Assembly: GCF_000717995.1 (NCBI RefSeq)
Contig: NZ_JODM01000001.1
Span: forward strand, 186,001 to 250,000
DNA: 64,000 nucleotides
Source: Streptomyces violaceorubidus
GTDB taxonomy: Bacteria > Actinomycetota > Actinomycetes > Streptomycetales > Streptomycetaceae
Direction of reading: 5' to 3'
Positions 28,997 through 38,908 of the stretch are shown in pieces. The notes beneath the pieces are model-generated. The model ran no database searches. It was not told the DNA's origin and saw only the letters and a list, made by a program, of their open reading frames with translations. Positions within the stretch are counted from its first letter, which is position 1, and every line of letters starts with the position of its first letter. The position numbers were made by a program, and so were the translations under genes.

Positions 28997-30505
28997 ATGT
29001 CACAGCACGGAGCACGTCGGAACGCACGGGGCGGGGGAGCGGCCTGGGCCCTCGTCATCACCAGCGTGGCCGGTTTCATGGCGGCCCTGGACAACCTCGT
29101 CGTCACCACCGCCCTGCCCTCCATCCGCGAGGACCTGGGCGGCGCGCTGCACGACCTCGAATGGACCGTGAGCGCCTACACGCTCACCTTCGCCGTCCTC
29201 CTCATGTTCGGCGCGGCCCTCGGCGACCGTTTCGGCCGCCGCCGGCTCTTCCTCGCCGGCATCACCGTCTTCACCGCCGCCTCCGCCGCCGCGGCCATGG
29301 CACCCGGGATCGACTCGCTCATCGCCGCCCGCGCGGTGCAGGGCGTCGGCGCGGCGATCATGATGCCGCTGACGCTGACCCTGCTGACGGCGGCGGTCCC
29401 CGCCGAACGCCGCGGGATGGCGTACGGCATCTGGGGCGCCGTCAACGGGCTCGCCGTGGCCTCCGGGCCGCTGGTCGGCGGCAGCCTCACCGAGCACATC
29501 TCGTGGCAGTGGATCTTCTGGCTGAACGTTCCGCTCGGCCTGGCCCTGCTGCCCCTCGCCCGACTGCGCCTCGCCGAGTCGCACGGCACCGGAGCCCCGC
29601 TCGACATACCCGGCACCCTGCTCGCCAGCGGCGGACTCTTCGGCATCGTCTACGGCCTGGTCCGGGGCCCCGCCGACGGCTGGACCGGCGCCGTGGTGCT
29701 GACCGCCCTGTTCGCCGGGGCCGCGCTGCTCACCGGCTTCGTCCTCTACGGCACCCGCGCCAGGAACCCCATGCTCCCGATGCGGCTGTTCCGCTCCCGT
29801 GCCTTCTCCGGCGTCAACGCGGCGAGCCTGCTGATGTTCCTGGGGATGTTCGGCTCGATCTTCCTGCTCAGCCAGTACATGCAGGGCGTGCTCGGCTACT
29901 CGCCCACCGAGGCGGGCCTGCGCATGCTGCCCTGGACGGGCATGCCGATGCTGGTGGCGCCGATCGCCGGCATCCTCTCCGACCGGATCGGAGGCCGCCC
30001 GGTCGTCGCGGCCGGACTCTTCCTCCAGGCGGCCGGCCTCGGCTACCTCGCCTCCGTGATCACGGCCGACGCCTCCTACGCGGTCCAGCTGCCCGGCCTG
30101 ATCGTCAGCGGCATCGGCATGGCCCTCTACTTCGCCCCCGCCTCCGCGCTGGTGATGTCCAGCGTCGCCGCGAAGGAGCAGGGGATCGCCTCCGGCGCCA
30201 ACAACGCACTGCGCGAGGTGGGCGGCGCGCTCGGCATCGCGGTCATGTCGTCGATCTTCGCGGCGCAGGGCGGCTACGAGTCCGCGCAGACCTTCGTGGA
30301 CGGACTGCGTCCCGCGGTCGCCGTGGGGGCCGCGGTGGTGGCCCTCGGCGGCCTCGCGGCCCTGGCGATCCCGGCGCGCCGCCGGACCGGCGACGGGGAG
30401 CGGGAACCGGCCGCACCGGCGGCCGCACCGGCGGCGGAGCCTGCCCCGGGCCCGGTGCCCGAACCGGCCCTCGCCACGACGGCACCGACGCGGCCCGCGC
30501 ACTGA
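28997..30505 (+). CDS. MFS drug exporter (DHA2, EmrB/QacA type)
   Basis: 502-residue, 14-helix proton-driven efflux pump. Motifs: ALDNLVVTTALPSI (DHA2 motif D1), GDRFGRRRLF (motif A) and ASGPLVGGSLTEHISWQWIF (motif C). A Pro/Ala-rich cytoplasmic tail ends the protein. ATG at 28997 behind GGGGGAGAG. Control by the preceding TetR is supported by shared operators. Substrate unknown, probably a hydrophobic drug or metabolite. Confidence 0.92.
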   Translation: MSQHGARRNARGGGAAWALVITSVAGFMAALDNLVVTTALPSIREDLGGALHDLEWTVSAYTLTFAVLLMFGAALGDRFGRRRLFLAGITVFTAASAAAAMAPGIDSLIAARAVQGVGAAIMMPLTLTLLTAAVPAERRGMAYGIWGAVNGLAVASGPLVGGSLTEHISWQWIFWLNVPLGLALLPLARLRLAESHGTGAPLDIPGTLLASGGLFGIVYGLVRGPADGWTGAVVLTALFAGAALLTGFVLYGTRARNPMLPMRLFRSRAFSGVNAASLLMFLGMFGSIFLLSQYMQGVLGYSPTEAGLRMLPWTGMPMLVAPIAGILSDRIGGRPVVAAGLFLQAAGLGYLASVITADASYAVQLPGLIVSGIGMALYFAPASALVMSSVAAKEQGIASGANNALREVGGALGIAVMSSIFAAQGGYESAQTFVDGLRPAVAVGAAVVALGGLAALAIPARRRTGDGEREPAAPAAAPAAEPAPGPVPEPALATTAPTRPAH

Positions 30506-30510
30506 CCCAC

Positions 30511-30550
30511 GACCCGTACGACCCGTACGACCTACGACCCGTACGACCCG
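30511..30550. repeat. 9-bp tandem repeat
   Basis: Units of gacccgtac repeated four to five times, with one shortened copy, between the MFS stop and the next gene. Possibly slippage-prone. Confidence 0.8.
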
Positions 30551-30578
30551 CACGCACAGGACACGAGAGGAGTACGTC

Positions 30579-30959
30579 ATGCCCACCCTTCCCTGGACCG
30601 TGCCGAACCAGCCTCCCCGGGCCACCGAGGTCCACGTCTTCGCCTCCCGCTTCGAGACCCGGACCCTGTGGGGAGCGCTGAGGTTCCTGGCGCGCACGCC
30701 GGGCGTGTGGCGGCAGATCGGGAGCGCGCCCGGAGCGTACGGCGCCTCCCTGAAGGCGGAGCCCTTCAGGCGGACCTTCTGGACGCTCTCCGCCTGGGAG
30801 TCGCCCGAGGCCCTCAAGACCTTCGCCCACTCCGGCACCCACGAGCCGACCTCCCGCGGCCTGTCGGCGCAGATGCGAGACGCGAAGTTCGCCTCCTGGG
30901 CGGCGTCGAGCGACGAACTCCCGGTGAGCTGGGCGGAGGTGCGCCGGCGCCTGACCTGA
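30579..30959 (+). CDS. DUF3291 / antibiotic-monooxygenase-like protein
   Basis: 126 residues, apparently a small alpha-beta-barrel protein of the DUF3291/ABM type. Seen: TEVHVFASRFETRTLW, GAYGASLKAEPFRRTFWTLS and WESPEALKTFAHSGTH. ATG with GAGAGGAG upstream. Position after the exporter suggests cotranscription and perhaps detoxification of the same compound; this is inference. Confidence 0.7.
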   Translation: MPTLPWTVPNQPPRATEVHVFASRFETRTLWGALRFLARTPGVWRQIGSAPGAYGASLKAEPFRRTFWTLSAWESPEALKTFAHSGTHEPTSRGLSAQMRDAKFASWAASSDELPVSWAEVRRRLT

Positions 30960-30964
30960 AGCGC

Positions 30965-31020
30965 ACCCGCGCACCGCGCACCCACGCACCCGCGCACCCG
31001 CGCATCGCGCACCCACACGC
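30965..31020. repeat. Short C/G-rich degenerate repeat
   Basis: Repeated cgcaccc/gcgcaccc units without coding sense in the gap before murB. Confidence 0.6.
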
Positions 31021-31049
31021 CTCGCGGCACCGCACGCCCCGACGGCGCC

Positions 31050-31079
31050 CGGCACCCCGACCGCCCGGTCGGGGTGCCG
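31050..31079. terminator. Terminator before murB
   Basis: A perfect 14-bp stem (31050-31063 with 31066-31079), followed by CGTGTTT. Probably ends the MFS/DUF3291 transcript. Confidence 0.82.
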
Positions 31080-31130
31080 CGTGTTTCCCACCGCCCGGGG
31101 CTGTCGGTCCCGTCTCGTAGTCTTGAGCGC

Positions 31131-32186
31131 GTGCAGGAACTCCACGACGCCCCCCTCGCCCCGTTGACCACCTTCCGCCTGGGCGGGTCCGCGACCCGGC
31201 TGGTCACGGCCACCACCGACGCCGAGGTGATCGCCGCCGTCCGCGAGGCCGACGACACCGGGACCCCGCTGCTGCTCATCGGCGGCGGATCCAACCTGGT
31301 CATCGGCGACAAGGGCTTCGACGGCACCGCCCTGCACATCGCCACCCGCGGCCTGAGCCTCGACGGCACGACGCTGGAGCTGGCGGCCGGCGAGGTCTGG
31401 ACCGACGCCGTCGCCCGCACCGTCGAGGCGGGCCTGGCGGGCGTCGAGTGCCTGGCCGGCATCCCCGGCTCGGCGGGCGCGACCCCGATCCAGAACGTCG
31501 GCGCGTACGGCCAGGAGGTGTCCGCCACGATCACCGAGGTCACCGCCTACGACCGCAGGAGCCGAGAGACGGTCGCCCTGTCCAACGCCGACTGCGCCTT
31601 CTCCTACCGCCACAGCCGCTTCAAGGCCGAGCCCGAGCGCTACGTCGTCCTGCGGGTCCGCTTCGAGCTGGAGGACGCCGGCGGCCTCTCCGCGCCGCTG
31701 CGCTACGCAGAGACGGCCCGCGCCCTCGGCGTCGAGGCGGGCGAGCGGGTGCCGCTGGCGGCCGCCCGGGAGACGGTGCTCGGACTGCGCGCCGGGAAGG
31801 GCATGGTGCTGGACCCCGAGGACCACGACACCTGGTCGGCCGGATCGTTCTTCACCAACCCGATCCTCACCGACGAGCAGTTCGCCGCCTTCCGCGCGCG
31901 CGTCGCCGAACGCCTGGGGGACGCCGCGGAGCCGCCCGCCTTCCCGGCCGGGGAGGGCCGCGTCAAGACCTCCGCGGCCTGGCTGATCGACAGGGCCGGC
32001 TTCACCAAGGGGTACGGCACCGGCCCCGCCCGCATCTCCACCAAGCACACCCTCGCCCTCACCAACCGCGGCGAGGCGACCACCGAGGACCTGCTCGCGC
32101 TGGCCCGCGAGGTCGTCGCCGGGGTCCACGAGGCCTTCGGGGTCACGCTGGTCAACGAACCGGTGACGGTCGGCGTGAGCCTGTGA
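31131..32186 (+). CDS. murB: UDP-N-acetylenolpyruvoylglucosamine reductase
   Basis: Cytoplasmic FAD enzyme of peptidoglycan synthesis, reducing UDP-GlcNAc-enolpyruvate to UDP-MurNAc. 351 residues. FAD site GGGSNLVIGDKGF, the GIPGSAGATPIQNVGAYGQE loop, SYRHSRFK (type I layout), catalytic Ser in GSFFTNPI, and KTSAAWLIDRAGF. The GTG at 31131 has no ribosome site; TAGTCT at 31118-31123 would place the transcript start at the GTG, so it may be leaderless. Confidence 0.95.
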   Translation: MQELHDAPLAPLTTFRLGGSATRLVTATTDAEVIAAVREADDTGTPLLLIGGGSNLVIGDKGFDGTALHIATRGLSLDGTTLELAAGEVWTDAVARTVEAGLAGVECLAGIPGSAGATPIQNVGAYGQEVSATITEVTAYDRRSRETVALSNADCAFSYRHSRFKAEPERYVVLRVRFELEDAGGLSAPLRYAETARALGVEAGERVPLAAARETVLGLRAGKGMVLDPEDHDTWSAGSFFTNPILTDEQFAAFRARVAERLGDAAEPPAFPAGEGRVKTSAAWLIDRAGFTKGYGTGPARISTKHTLALTNRGEATTEDLLALAREVVAGVHEAFGVTLVNEPVTVGVSL

Positions 32187-32274
32187 CCGGGCGCCGTAAG
32201 CCGGGGGCGGCGGGGGCGCCCGACCTGGCCGCGGGGCGTCGGCGGGCCCCCTCGCCCCGCGTCACCGTCCGGCC

Positions 32275-33306
32275 CTAGGACGCCAGCCAGTCGTCCACTC
32301 CCGCCAGCAGCCGGCCCTTCACGTCCTCGGGGGCCGCCGACCCCCGCACCGACTGGCGCGCCAGTTCCGCCAGCTCCGCGTCGGTGAACCCGTGGTGCTC
32401 GCGCGCGATCTCGTACTGGGCCGCCAGCCGGGATCCGAACAGCAGTGGGTCGTCCGCGCCCAGCGCCATCGGCACCCCCGCCTCGAACAGCTTCCGCAGC
32501 GGCACGTCCTCCGGCTTCTCGTACACGCCCAGGGCGACGTTCGACGCCGGGCACACCTCGCAGGTCACCTGCCGGTCCGCCAGCCGCTTCAGCAGCCGGG
32601 GGTCCTCCGCGGCCCGCACCCCGTGCCCGATCCGGTCCGCCTCCAGGTCGTCCAGGCAGTCCCGCACCGACGCGGGGCCGGTCAGCTCGCCGCCGTGCGG
32701 CGCGCTCAACAGGCCCCCCTCCCGCGCGATCGCGAACGCCCGGTCGAAGTCCCGTGCCATCCCGCGCCGTTCGTCGTTCGACAGCCCGAAACCGACCACG
32801 CCCCGCTCCGCGTACCGCACCGCCAGCCGGGCCAGCGTCCGCGCGTCCAGGGGATGCTTCATCCGGTTCGCGGCGACCAGCACCCGCATCCCGATCCCGG
32901 TGTCCCGCACGGTCGTCTCCACCGCGTCCAGGATGATCTCCAACGCGGGGATCAGCCCGCCCAGCCGCGGTGCGTACGACGTCGGATCGACCTGGATCTC
33001 CAGCCACCCCGACCCGTCCCGCAGGTCCTCCTCCGCGGCCTCCCGCACCAGCCGCTGGATGTCCTCCGGCGTCTGCAGGCACGACCGCGCCGCGTCGTAC
33101 AGCCGCTGGAAGCGGAACCAGCCCCGTTCGTCGGTCGCCCGCAGCTTGGGCGACTCCCCGCGGCCCAGCGCCTCGGTCAGCGCCTCGGGCAGCCGTACGC
33201 CGTGCTTGTCGGCCAGTTCCAGCAGGGTGGTGGGCCGCATCGACCCGGTGAAGTGCAGGTGGAGATGGGCCTTGGGCAGTTCAGAGACATCACGTACACG
33301 CTCCAT
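32275..33306 (-). CDS. add: Adenosine deaminase
   Basis: Zinc hydrolase converting adenosine to inosine in purine salvage, 343 residues. Zinc ligands in HLHLHFTGS near residue 15; SAPHGGELTG corresponds to the HAGE motif with the catalytic Glu; DRIGHGVRA; and GADDPLLFGSRL with the paired Asp. ATG at 33306. Convergent with murB. Confidence 0.93.
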   Translation of the reverse strand: MERVRDVSELPKAHLHLHFTGSMRPTTLLELADKHGVRLPEALTEALGRGESPKLRATDERGWFRFQRLYDAARSCLQTPEDIQRLVREAAEEDLRDGSGWLEIQVDPTSYAPRLGGLIPALEIILDAVETTVRDTGIGMRVLVAANRMKHPLDARTLARLAVRYAERGVVGFGLSNDERRGMARDFDRAFAIAREGGLLSAPHGGELTGPASVRDCLDDLEADRIGHGVRAAEDPRLLKRLADRQVTCEVCPASNVALGVYEKPEDVPLRKLFEAGVPMALGADDPLLFGSRLAAQYEIAREHHGFTDAELAELARQSVRGSAAPEDVKGRLLAGVDDWLAS

Positions 33307-33380
33307 CTGGTGATCCTGCCGTACGACACGCCCGGCCCGACAGCACTTTCCCCGTTCGTGGTCTTGCTCGCACAAACAAA

Positions 33381-33416
33381 CAGGGGCCGCACCGGAACGT
33401 TCCGGTGCGGCCCCTG
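33381..33416 (-). terminator. Terminator of aspC
   Basis: A perfect 36-base palindrome. On the minus strand it is followed by TTTGTTTGTG, so it fits intrinsic termination after the aspC stop at 33432. Confidence 0.88.
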
Positions 33417-33431
33417 GGGCGAGGGGGACGG

Positions 33432-34658
33432 TCAGTCCCGCGCCTCCGCCAGCAGCTTCTGGATCCGGCTCACGCCCTCGACGAGGTCCTCGTCCCCGAG
33501 CGCGTACGACAGCCGCAGGTACCCCGGTGTGCCGAAGGCCTCACCCGGCACCACCGCGACCTCGGCCTCCTCCAGGATGAGCGCGGCCAGCTCGACCGAG
33601 TCCTGCGGACGCCTGCCGCGGATCTCCTTGCCGAGCAGCGCCTTCACCGACGGGTAGGCGTAGAACGCGCCCTCGGGCTCCGGGCAGAGCACACCGTCGA
33701 TCTCGTTGAGCATCCGCACGATGGTCTGCCGACGCCGGTCGAAGGCCTCCCGCATCTTCGCCACGGCGTCCAGGTCGCCGGAGACCGCGGCCAGCGCCGC
33801 CGCCTGCGAGACGTTGGACACATTGGACGTGGCGTGCGACTGGAGGTTGGTCGCGGCCTTGACGACGTCCTTCGGGCCGATGACCCACCCGACCCGCCAG
33901 CCGGTCATCGCGTACGTCTTCGCCACGCCGTTGACCACGATGCACTTGTCGCGCAGCTCCGGCAGCACGGCCGGCAGGGACACGGAGACGGCGTCGCCAT
34001 AGACGAGGTGCTCGTAGATCTCGTCGGTCAGTACCCACAGACCGTGCTCGACGGCCCACTTGCCGATCGCCTCGGTCTCCGCCTCGCTGTACACCGCGCC
34101 CGTCGGGTTCGACGGCGACACGAAGAGGACGACCTTGGTCTTCTCGGTGCGCGCGGCCTCCAGCTGCTCCACCGTCACCCGGTAGCCGCTCGTCTCGTCG
34201 GCGACGACCTCCACCGGGACACCGCCGGCCAGCCGGATCGACTCCGGGTACGTCGTCCAGTACGGCGCCGGGACGATGACCTCGTCGCCCGGGTCGAGGA
34301 TCGCGGCGAACGCCTCGTAGATGGCCTGCTTGCCGCCGTTGGTGACGAGGATCTGGGACGGGTCGACCTCGTAGCCGGAGTCGCGCAGCGTCTTCGCGGC
34401 GATGGCGGCCTTCAGCTCGGGCAGCCCGCCGGCCGGCGTGTAGCGGTGGAACTTAGGGTTCTTGCACGCCTCGACGGCGGCCTCGACGATGTAGTCCGGC
34501 GTCGGGAAGTCGGGCTCACCCGCGCCGAAGCCGATCACGGGGCGCCCGGCGGCCTTCAGGGCCTTGGCCTTGGCGTCCACGGCGAGGGTCGCGGACTCGG
34601 AGATCGCGCCGACTCGGGCGGAGACCCGGCGCTCGGTGGGAGGGGTTGCAGCGCTCAT
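33432..34658 (-). CDS. aspC: Aspartate aminotransferase (class I/II)
   Basis: PLP enzyme, 408 residues, moving the amino group of aspartate to 2-oxoglutarate. Motifs: [28 protein letters not shown], the Asn in [11 protein letters not shown], and the PLP lysine in [18 protein letters not shown] at 34658; the open frame continues upstream but without protein-like composition. It is divergent from tRNA-Trp. Confidence 0.93.
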   Translation of the reverse strand: MSAATPPTERRVSARVGAISESATLAVDAKAKALKAAGRPVIGFGAGEPDFPTPDYIVEAAVEACKNPKFHRYTPAGGLPELKAAIAAKTLRDSGYEVDPSQILVTNGGKQAIYEAFAAILDPGDEVIVPAPYWTTYPESIRLAGGVPVEVVADETSGYRVTVEQLEAARTEKTKVVLFVSPSNPTGAVYSEAETEAIGKWAVEHGLWVLTDEIYEHLVYGDAVSVSLPAVLPELRDKCIVVNGVAKTYAMTGWRVGWVIGPKDVVKAATNLQSHATSNVSNVSQAAALAAVSGDLDAVAKMREAFDRRRQTIVRMLNEIDGVLCPEPEGAFYAYPSVKALLGKEIRGRRPQDSVELAALILEEAEVAVVPGEAFGTPGYLRLSYALGDEDLVEGVSRIQKLLAEARD

Positions 34659-34782
34659 GACCCCATCGTTCCAGACCGGAAACCTCCCGGGCACAGGGGT
34701 TTCACGGACTGAACCGGACGGGTCCAGGACCTGAACGCCAGTCCGGTCCTCGGCCTGAACATCAGTCCGGACGTGCTTTCTG

Positions 34783-34812
34783 TTCGACGCCCGGCCCGTG
34801 AGCACGTACACT
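34783..34812 (+). promoter_or_regulatory. Possible promoter for tRNA-Trp/secE
   Basis: TTCGAC (34783-34788), 18-base spacer, TACACT (34807-34812). The start would lie about 80 bases before the tRNA. Confidence 0.4.
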
Positions 34813-34897
34813 CTCACCTCGTTGGCCTTCAGCGGTCCGCGATCATCCGGTGCACACCAAGCATCCGGGCCGATGCGGTACGTTGGGGGACGAACAA

Positions 34898-34970
34898 AGG
34901 GTCGTAGCTCAATTGGTAGAGCACTGGTCTCCAAAACCAGCGGTTGGGGGTTCAAGTCCCTCCGGCCCTG
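34898..34970 (+). tRNA. tRNA-Trp(CCA)
   Basis: 73 bases. Acceptor AGGGTCG pairs with CGGCCCT, anticodon CCA in loop CTCCAAA, T arm with TTCAAGT. Discriminator G, as expected for Trp. Location before secE is the standard actinobacterial order. Confidence 0.96.
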
Positions 34971-35078
34971 CTACACACACCATCGCCAGGATGTGTGCGC
35001 ATGTACGTACAGCAATGCACCGCCGTGCGGCTCCAACCGGGCGCGGCACGGCCACGACCCGGAATCAGGTGAGGACGA

Positions 35079-35363
35079 GTGACGGACGCCGTGGGCTCCA
35101 TCGACATGCCTGATGCCCAGGACGAGGCGCCGGACTCCAAGAAGTCCCGCAAGGGCGGCAAGCGAGGCAAGAAGGGTCCGCTGAAGCGGCTCGCTCTCTT
35201 CTACCGCCAGATCGTCGCGGAACTGCGCAAGGTCGTCTGGCCCAGTCGCAACCAGCTGACGACGTACACCACCGTGGTGATCATCTTCGTGGTCATCATG
35301 ATCGGCCTGGTGACTCTGATTGACTATGGCTTCTCTCACGCCGCCAAGTACGTCTTCGGCTGA
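35079..35363 (+). CDS. secE: Preprotein translocase subunit SecE
   Basis: 94-residue membrane subunit of the SecYEG channel. A Lys-rich cytoplasmic N-terminus, the family motif [18 protein letters not shown], then one transmembrane helix (about 68-88). GTG start. It is followed by a hairpin and nusG, the usual pair. Confidence 0.96.
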   Translation: MTDAVGSIDMPDAQDEAPDSKKSRKGGKRGKKGPLKRLALFYRQIVAELRKVVWPSRNQLTTYTTVVIIFVVIMIGLVTLIDYGFSHAAKYVFG

Positions 35364-35370
35364 GTCGAGA

Positions 35371-35405
35371 GCGAAGGGCGCCGAGGTACCCGGCGCCCCT
35401 TTCGC
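35371..35405 (+). terminator. Hairpin between secE and nusG
   Basis: GCGAAGGGCGCCG pairs with CGGCGCCCCTTTCGC (one or two bulged bases), eight bases past the secE stop. Likely a partial terminator or processing site, since nusG has no obvious promoter of its own. Confidence 0.65.
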
Positions 35406-35443
35406 GTGTTCCACCCCTATGTATCCAGGAAGAAGCAGCCACA

Positions 35444-36301
35444 GTGTCTGACCCGAACGTGAACGACGCCATCGAGCCGGTCGAGTCCGTCGAGGACGAG
35501 CTCGGCACCGTCGAGGGCGCCGACAACGAGGACACCGAGGCCTCCGCCGAGGCCGAGGCTGCCGACGACACGGTCGTCGCGGAGACGGACGAGGACGACG
35601 CGGAAGCGGAGTCGGACGAGACCGCCGGGGCCGAGTCCGACGAGGACGCCACCGAGGCGGAGGCCGAGGCCGAGGAGCCCGACCTCGACCCGATCGAGAA
35701 GCTCCGCCAGGAGCTGCGCGTCCTGCCCGGCGAGTGGTACGTCATCCACACCTACGCCGGTTACGAGAACCGCGTGAAGACCAACCTCGAACAGCGCGCC
35801 GTCTCGCTCAACGTCGAGGACTACATCTTCCAGGCCGAGGTGCCGCAGGAAGAGGTCGTCCAGATCAAGAACGGCGACCGCAAGACGATCCGCCAGAACA
35901 AGCTGCCGGGTTACGTCCTGGTCCGCATGGACCTCACCAACGAGTCCTGGGGCGTCGTCCGCAACACCCCCGGCGTCACCGGCTTCGTCGGCAACGCCTA
36001 CGACCCGTACCCGCTGACCCTGGACGAGATCGTCAAGATGCTCGCCCCGGAGGCCGAGGAGAAGGCCGCCCGCGAGGCCGCCGAGGCCGAGGGCAAGCCG
36101 GCGCCGCAGCGCAAGGTCGAGGTCCAGGTCCTGGACTTCGAGGTCGGCGACTCGGTCACCGTCACCGACGGCCCGTTCGCGACGCTCCAGGCCACCATCA
36201 ACGAGATCAACGCCGACTCGAAGAAGGTCAAGGGCCTCGTCGAGATCTTCGGCCGCGAGACCCCGGTCGAGCTGAGCTTCGACCAGATCCAGAAGAACTA
36301 G
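35444..36301 (+). CDS. nusG: Transcription termination/antitermination factor NusG
   Basis: 285 residues. The first ~80 are an acidic Glu/Asp/Ala extension, common in streptomycetes and absent from E. coli NusG (181). The NGN domain starts at [16 protein letters not shown], and the KOW domain includes [16 protein letters not shown]. It binds RNA polymerase near the clamp. GTG start. Confidence 0.96.
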   Translation: MSDPNVNDAIEPVESVEDELGTVEGADNEDTEASAEAEAADDTVVAETDEDDAEAESDETAGAESDEDATEAEAEAEEPDLDPIEKLRQELRVLPGEWYVIHTYAGYENRVKTNLEQRAVSLNVEDYIFQAEVPQEEVVQIKNGDRKTIRQNKLPGYVLVRMDLTNESWGVVRNTPGVTGFVGNAYDPYPLTLDEIVKMLAPEAEEKAAREAAEAEGKPAPQRKVEVQVLDFEVGDSVTVTDGPFATLQATINEINADSKKVKGLVEIFGRETPVELSFDQIQKN

Positions 36302-36337
36302 TACCTCACCGGTACCTCTGGACGTACTGCTTCCGAC

Positions 36338-36382
36338 CAGGTCAGGCTGCCGCTCACGCGGCGTCTGACCTGCTCGGTTTTT
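36338..36382 (+). terminator. Terminator after nusG
   Basis: A stem of AGGTCAG...GCCGC with GCGGC...CTGACCT, loop TCAC, followed by CTCGGTTTTT. One of the few T-tailed terminators here. Confidence 0.82.
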
Positions 36383-36408
36383 GGCCGCGCATCTATACCC
36401 GTTATCGT
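36381..36408 (+). promoter_or_regulatory. Promoter for rplK-rplA
   Basis: TTGGCC (36381-36386), 16-base spacer, TATCGT (36403-36408). It abuts the T-run of the nusG terminator, so rplKA can be expressed independently of secE-nusG. The leader to rplK is about 65 bases. Confidence 0.6.
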
Positions 36409-36479
36409 TGTGCGGTATGCCTGTGTCCGGGTAGCTCCCGAACGCGGGCAGGACCCGAATCGAAAGGACCCGGAGAGCT

Positions 36480-36914
36480 ATGCCTCCCAAGAAGAAGAAG
36501 GTCACGGGGCTCATCAAGCTCCAGATCCAGGCCGGTGCCGCGAACCCGGCTCCGCCGGTCGGCCCCGCGCTGGGTCAGCACGGCGTCAACATCATGGAGT
36601 TCTGCAAGGCCTACAACGCCGCGACCGAGTCGCAGCGCGGCTGGGTCATCCCGGTGGAGATCACGGTCTACGAGGACCGCTCCTTCACCTTCATCACCAA
36701 GACGCCGCCGGCCGCCAAGATGATCCTCAAGGCCGCGGGCGTGGAGAAGGGCTCCGGCGAGCCGCACAAGACCAAGGTCGCGAAGATCACGCGTGACCAG
36801 GTCCGCGAGATCGCCACCACCAAGATGCCCGACCTCAACGCCAACGACCTGGACCAGGCGGAGAAGATCATCGCCGGTACCGCGCGTTCCATGGGCGTCA
36901 CGGTCGAGGGCTGA
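36480..36914 (+). CDS. rplK: 50S ribosomal protein L11
   Basis: 144 residues, full length. Pro-rich NTD segment [20 protein letters not shown] and CTD ending [14 protein letters not shown]. It binds 23S rRNA in the GTPase centre; loss of L11 gives relC-type phenotypes in Streptomyces. Confidence 0.98.
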
Positions 36915-36999
36915 CCCTCCACCCCCGTAAGCAAGCAGTAGTAGTGGCAGGGCCTGCTCGGCCCGCACCACGACTCCTCAGAAGCCAACAGGAGCAGTA

Positions 37000-37725
37000 G
37001 TGAGCAAGCGCAGCAAGTCTCTCCGCGCTGCGGACGCCAAGATCGACCGGGACAAGCTCTACGCCCCGCTCGAGGCCGTGCGTCTCGCCAAGGAGACCTC
37101 CACCTCCAAGTTCGACGGCACCGTCGAGGTCGCCTTCCGTCTGGGTGTCGACCCGCGCAAGGCGGACCAGATGGTCCGTGGCACCGTGAACCTCCCGCAC
37201 GGCACCGGTAAGACCGCCCGGGTCCTGGTCTTCGCGACCGGTGACCGTGCCGAGGCCGCGCGTGCCGCCGGCGCCGACATCGTCGGTGCCGACGAACTGA
37301 TCGACGAGGTGTCGAAGGGGCGTCTGGACTTCGACGCCGTCGTCGCCACCCCGGACCTCATGGGCAAGGTCGGCCGCCTCGGCCGCGTGCTCGGTCCCCG
37401 TGGTCTCATGCCGAACCCCAAGACCGGCACCGTGACCCCGGACGTCGCCAAGGCTGTCAACGACATCAAGGGCGGCAAGATCGAGTTCCGCGTCGACAAG
37501 CACTCGAACCTGCACTTCATCATCGGCAAGACGTCGTTCGACGACACCAAGCTGGTGGAGAACTACGGCGCGGCGCTGGAGGAGATCCTCCGTCTGAAGC
37601 CGTCCGCCGCCAAGGGCCGCTACATCAAGAAGGCCGCCATCAGCACCACGATGGGCCCCGGCATCCCGCTCGACTCCAACCGCACCCGCAACCTCCTCGT
37701 CGAGGAGGACCCGGCCGCGGTCTGA
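37000..37725 (+). CDS. rplA: 50S ribosomal protein L1
   Basis: 241 residues, the L1-stalk protein. Signature [23 protein letters not shown] start at 37000 with AGGAGCAG upstream, 85 bases after rplK. L1 often represses its own operon by binding the mRNA leader; no such site was proven here. Confidence 0.98.
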   Translation: MSKRSKSLRAADAKIDRDKLYAPLEAVRLAKETSTSKFDGTVEVAFRLGVDPRKADQMVRGTVNLPHGTGKTARVLVFATGDRAEAARAAGADIVGADELIDEVSKGRLDFDAVVATPDLMGKVGRLGRVLGPRGLMPNPKTGTVTPDVAKAVNDIKGGKIEFRVDKHSNLHFIIGKTSFDDTKLVENYGAALEEILRLKPSAAKGRYIKKAAISTTMGPGIPLDSNRTRNLLVEEDPAAV

Positions 37726-37750
37726 GCGTAACGGCTCGCCCCACCGGTTC

Positions 37751-37790
37751 ACGGGCCCCGCACCTTTCGAGGTGCGGGCCCGTCCCTTTT
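37751..37790 (+). terminator. Terminator after rplA
   Basis: A 14-bp stem with one bulged C and a TTCG tetraloop, followed by CCCTTTT. Confidence 0.88.
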
Positions 37791-37870
37791 CCCGGCGCCC
37801 TGGGTTAGCGTGCGGGCAACGGACCCGCGCACGGGGCGCGGGAGTCGTACGGGGCGCAAGGGGTGGGCGG

Positions 37871-38737
37871 ATGACGGGCACGAGGGCACGCCGTACGGTC
37901 GTCTCGGTAGGGGTGTCGGCGGCACTGGCGTGCGTCACCGCGTGCACCGGCCCCGGCGGATCCGACGGCTCCGGCGACGCCGCCCCTCCCGCCGCGTCCG
38001 CCGGTTCGACCGCGCCCTCCGCCTCCGCCCCGCCGTCCTCGCGCCCTCCGGCCGTCACCGGCCCTTCGGCGGACGCCTTGCGGGCCGTGGAGCGGGCCAC
38101 CGGGCGGGCGGGTTCGGCGCGGGTGGAGTCCACGACGGTGATGGGCAGCGAACTGTCCCTGGACGCCGCGGGCGCCCTCGGCTGGGACGCCGGCCTCACC
38201 GGCACCCTGACGATCACCTACACGGGCGGCACGACCGCCGAGACCATGCGCCGCCTGGGCACCACCGCGATGGAGGCCCGCTACCTGCCCGACGCCTACT
38301 ACGCCAGGATGGGCGACGCGTTCGCCGAGCGGCTGGACGGCCGGCACTGGATCAAGTACGTGTACGAGGACCTGGAGGAGCTCGACGGCGGCGCGGGCGA
38401 CGACTTCGCCGAGCAGATGCGCAACACCACGCCCCACCGGGCGGTGAAGCTGCTGCTGACCGCCGAAGACGTGCGCAGGGTGGGCGAGGAGACGACGCGC
38501 GGCCGTCGCACCACGCACTGGTCCGGCACGGTGGGCGGGGCCACCGAGCAGACCGTCGACATCTGGGTCGACGACCGGGACCTGCTGGTCAAGAAGGTCG
38601 AGCGGGGACGCACGAAGACCGGGGAGATGACCCAGACCGCGTACTACGGCGACTACGGCGTCGCGGTCTCCGCCGAACGCCCGCCGGCCGCGGACACGGC
38701 GGACTTCAAGGAACTGCTGGCGTCGCAGGGGAGCTAG
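37871..38737 (+). CDS. Secreted lipoprotein, LolA/LppX-like
   Basis: 288 residues. Signal peptide with lipobox VTAC, cleavage before Cys about 24, then a Ser/Ala/Pro linker. The mature part has the pattern of the LppX/LprAFG-type fold, with RHWIKYVYEDLEEL and TVDIWVDDRDLLVKKVE. It is distantly similar in layout to the next gene, so the two may be an old duplication. Location between rplA and rplJ is unusual for the gene's type but known in streptomycetes. Function unknown. Confidence 0.8.
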   Translation: MTGTRARRTVVSVGVSAALACVTACTGPGGSDGSGDAAPPAASAGSTAPSASAPPSSRPPAVTGPSADALRAVERATGRAGSARVESTTVMGSELSLDAAGALGWDAGLTGTLTITYTGGTTAETMRRLGTTAMEARYLPDAYYARMGDAFAERLDGRHWIKYVYEDLEELDGGAGDDFAEQMRNTTPHRAVKLLLTAEDVRRVGEETTRGRRTTHWSGTVGGATEQTVDIWVDDRDLLVKKVERGRTKTGEMTQTAYYGDYGVAVSAERPPAADTADFKELLASQGS

Positions 38738-38908
38738 GACCGGACCGGGCGGACCGGAGCGTCGGAGAAATCACAAGATCGTTCGAACCGATTCGGCTAG
38801 GCTCGCGTCCTTGTCTCAAAGAACCGCAAAGAACTGCTGTGGAGCGACGGTGCGTCTCCTGTGCCCCTTCATGCTCCCGTGCTCCTGGAATCCCGTGGGG
38901 GGATATCG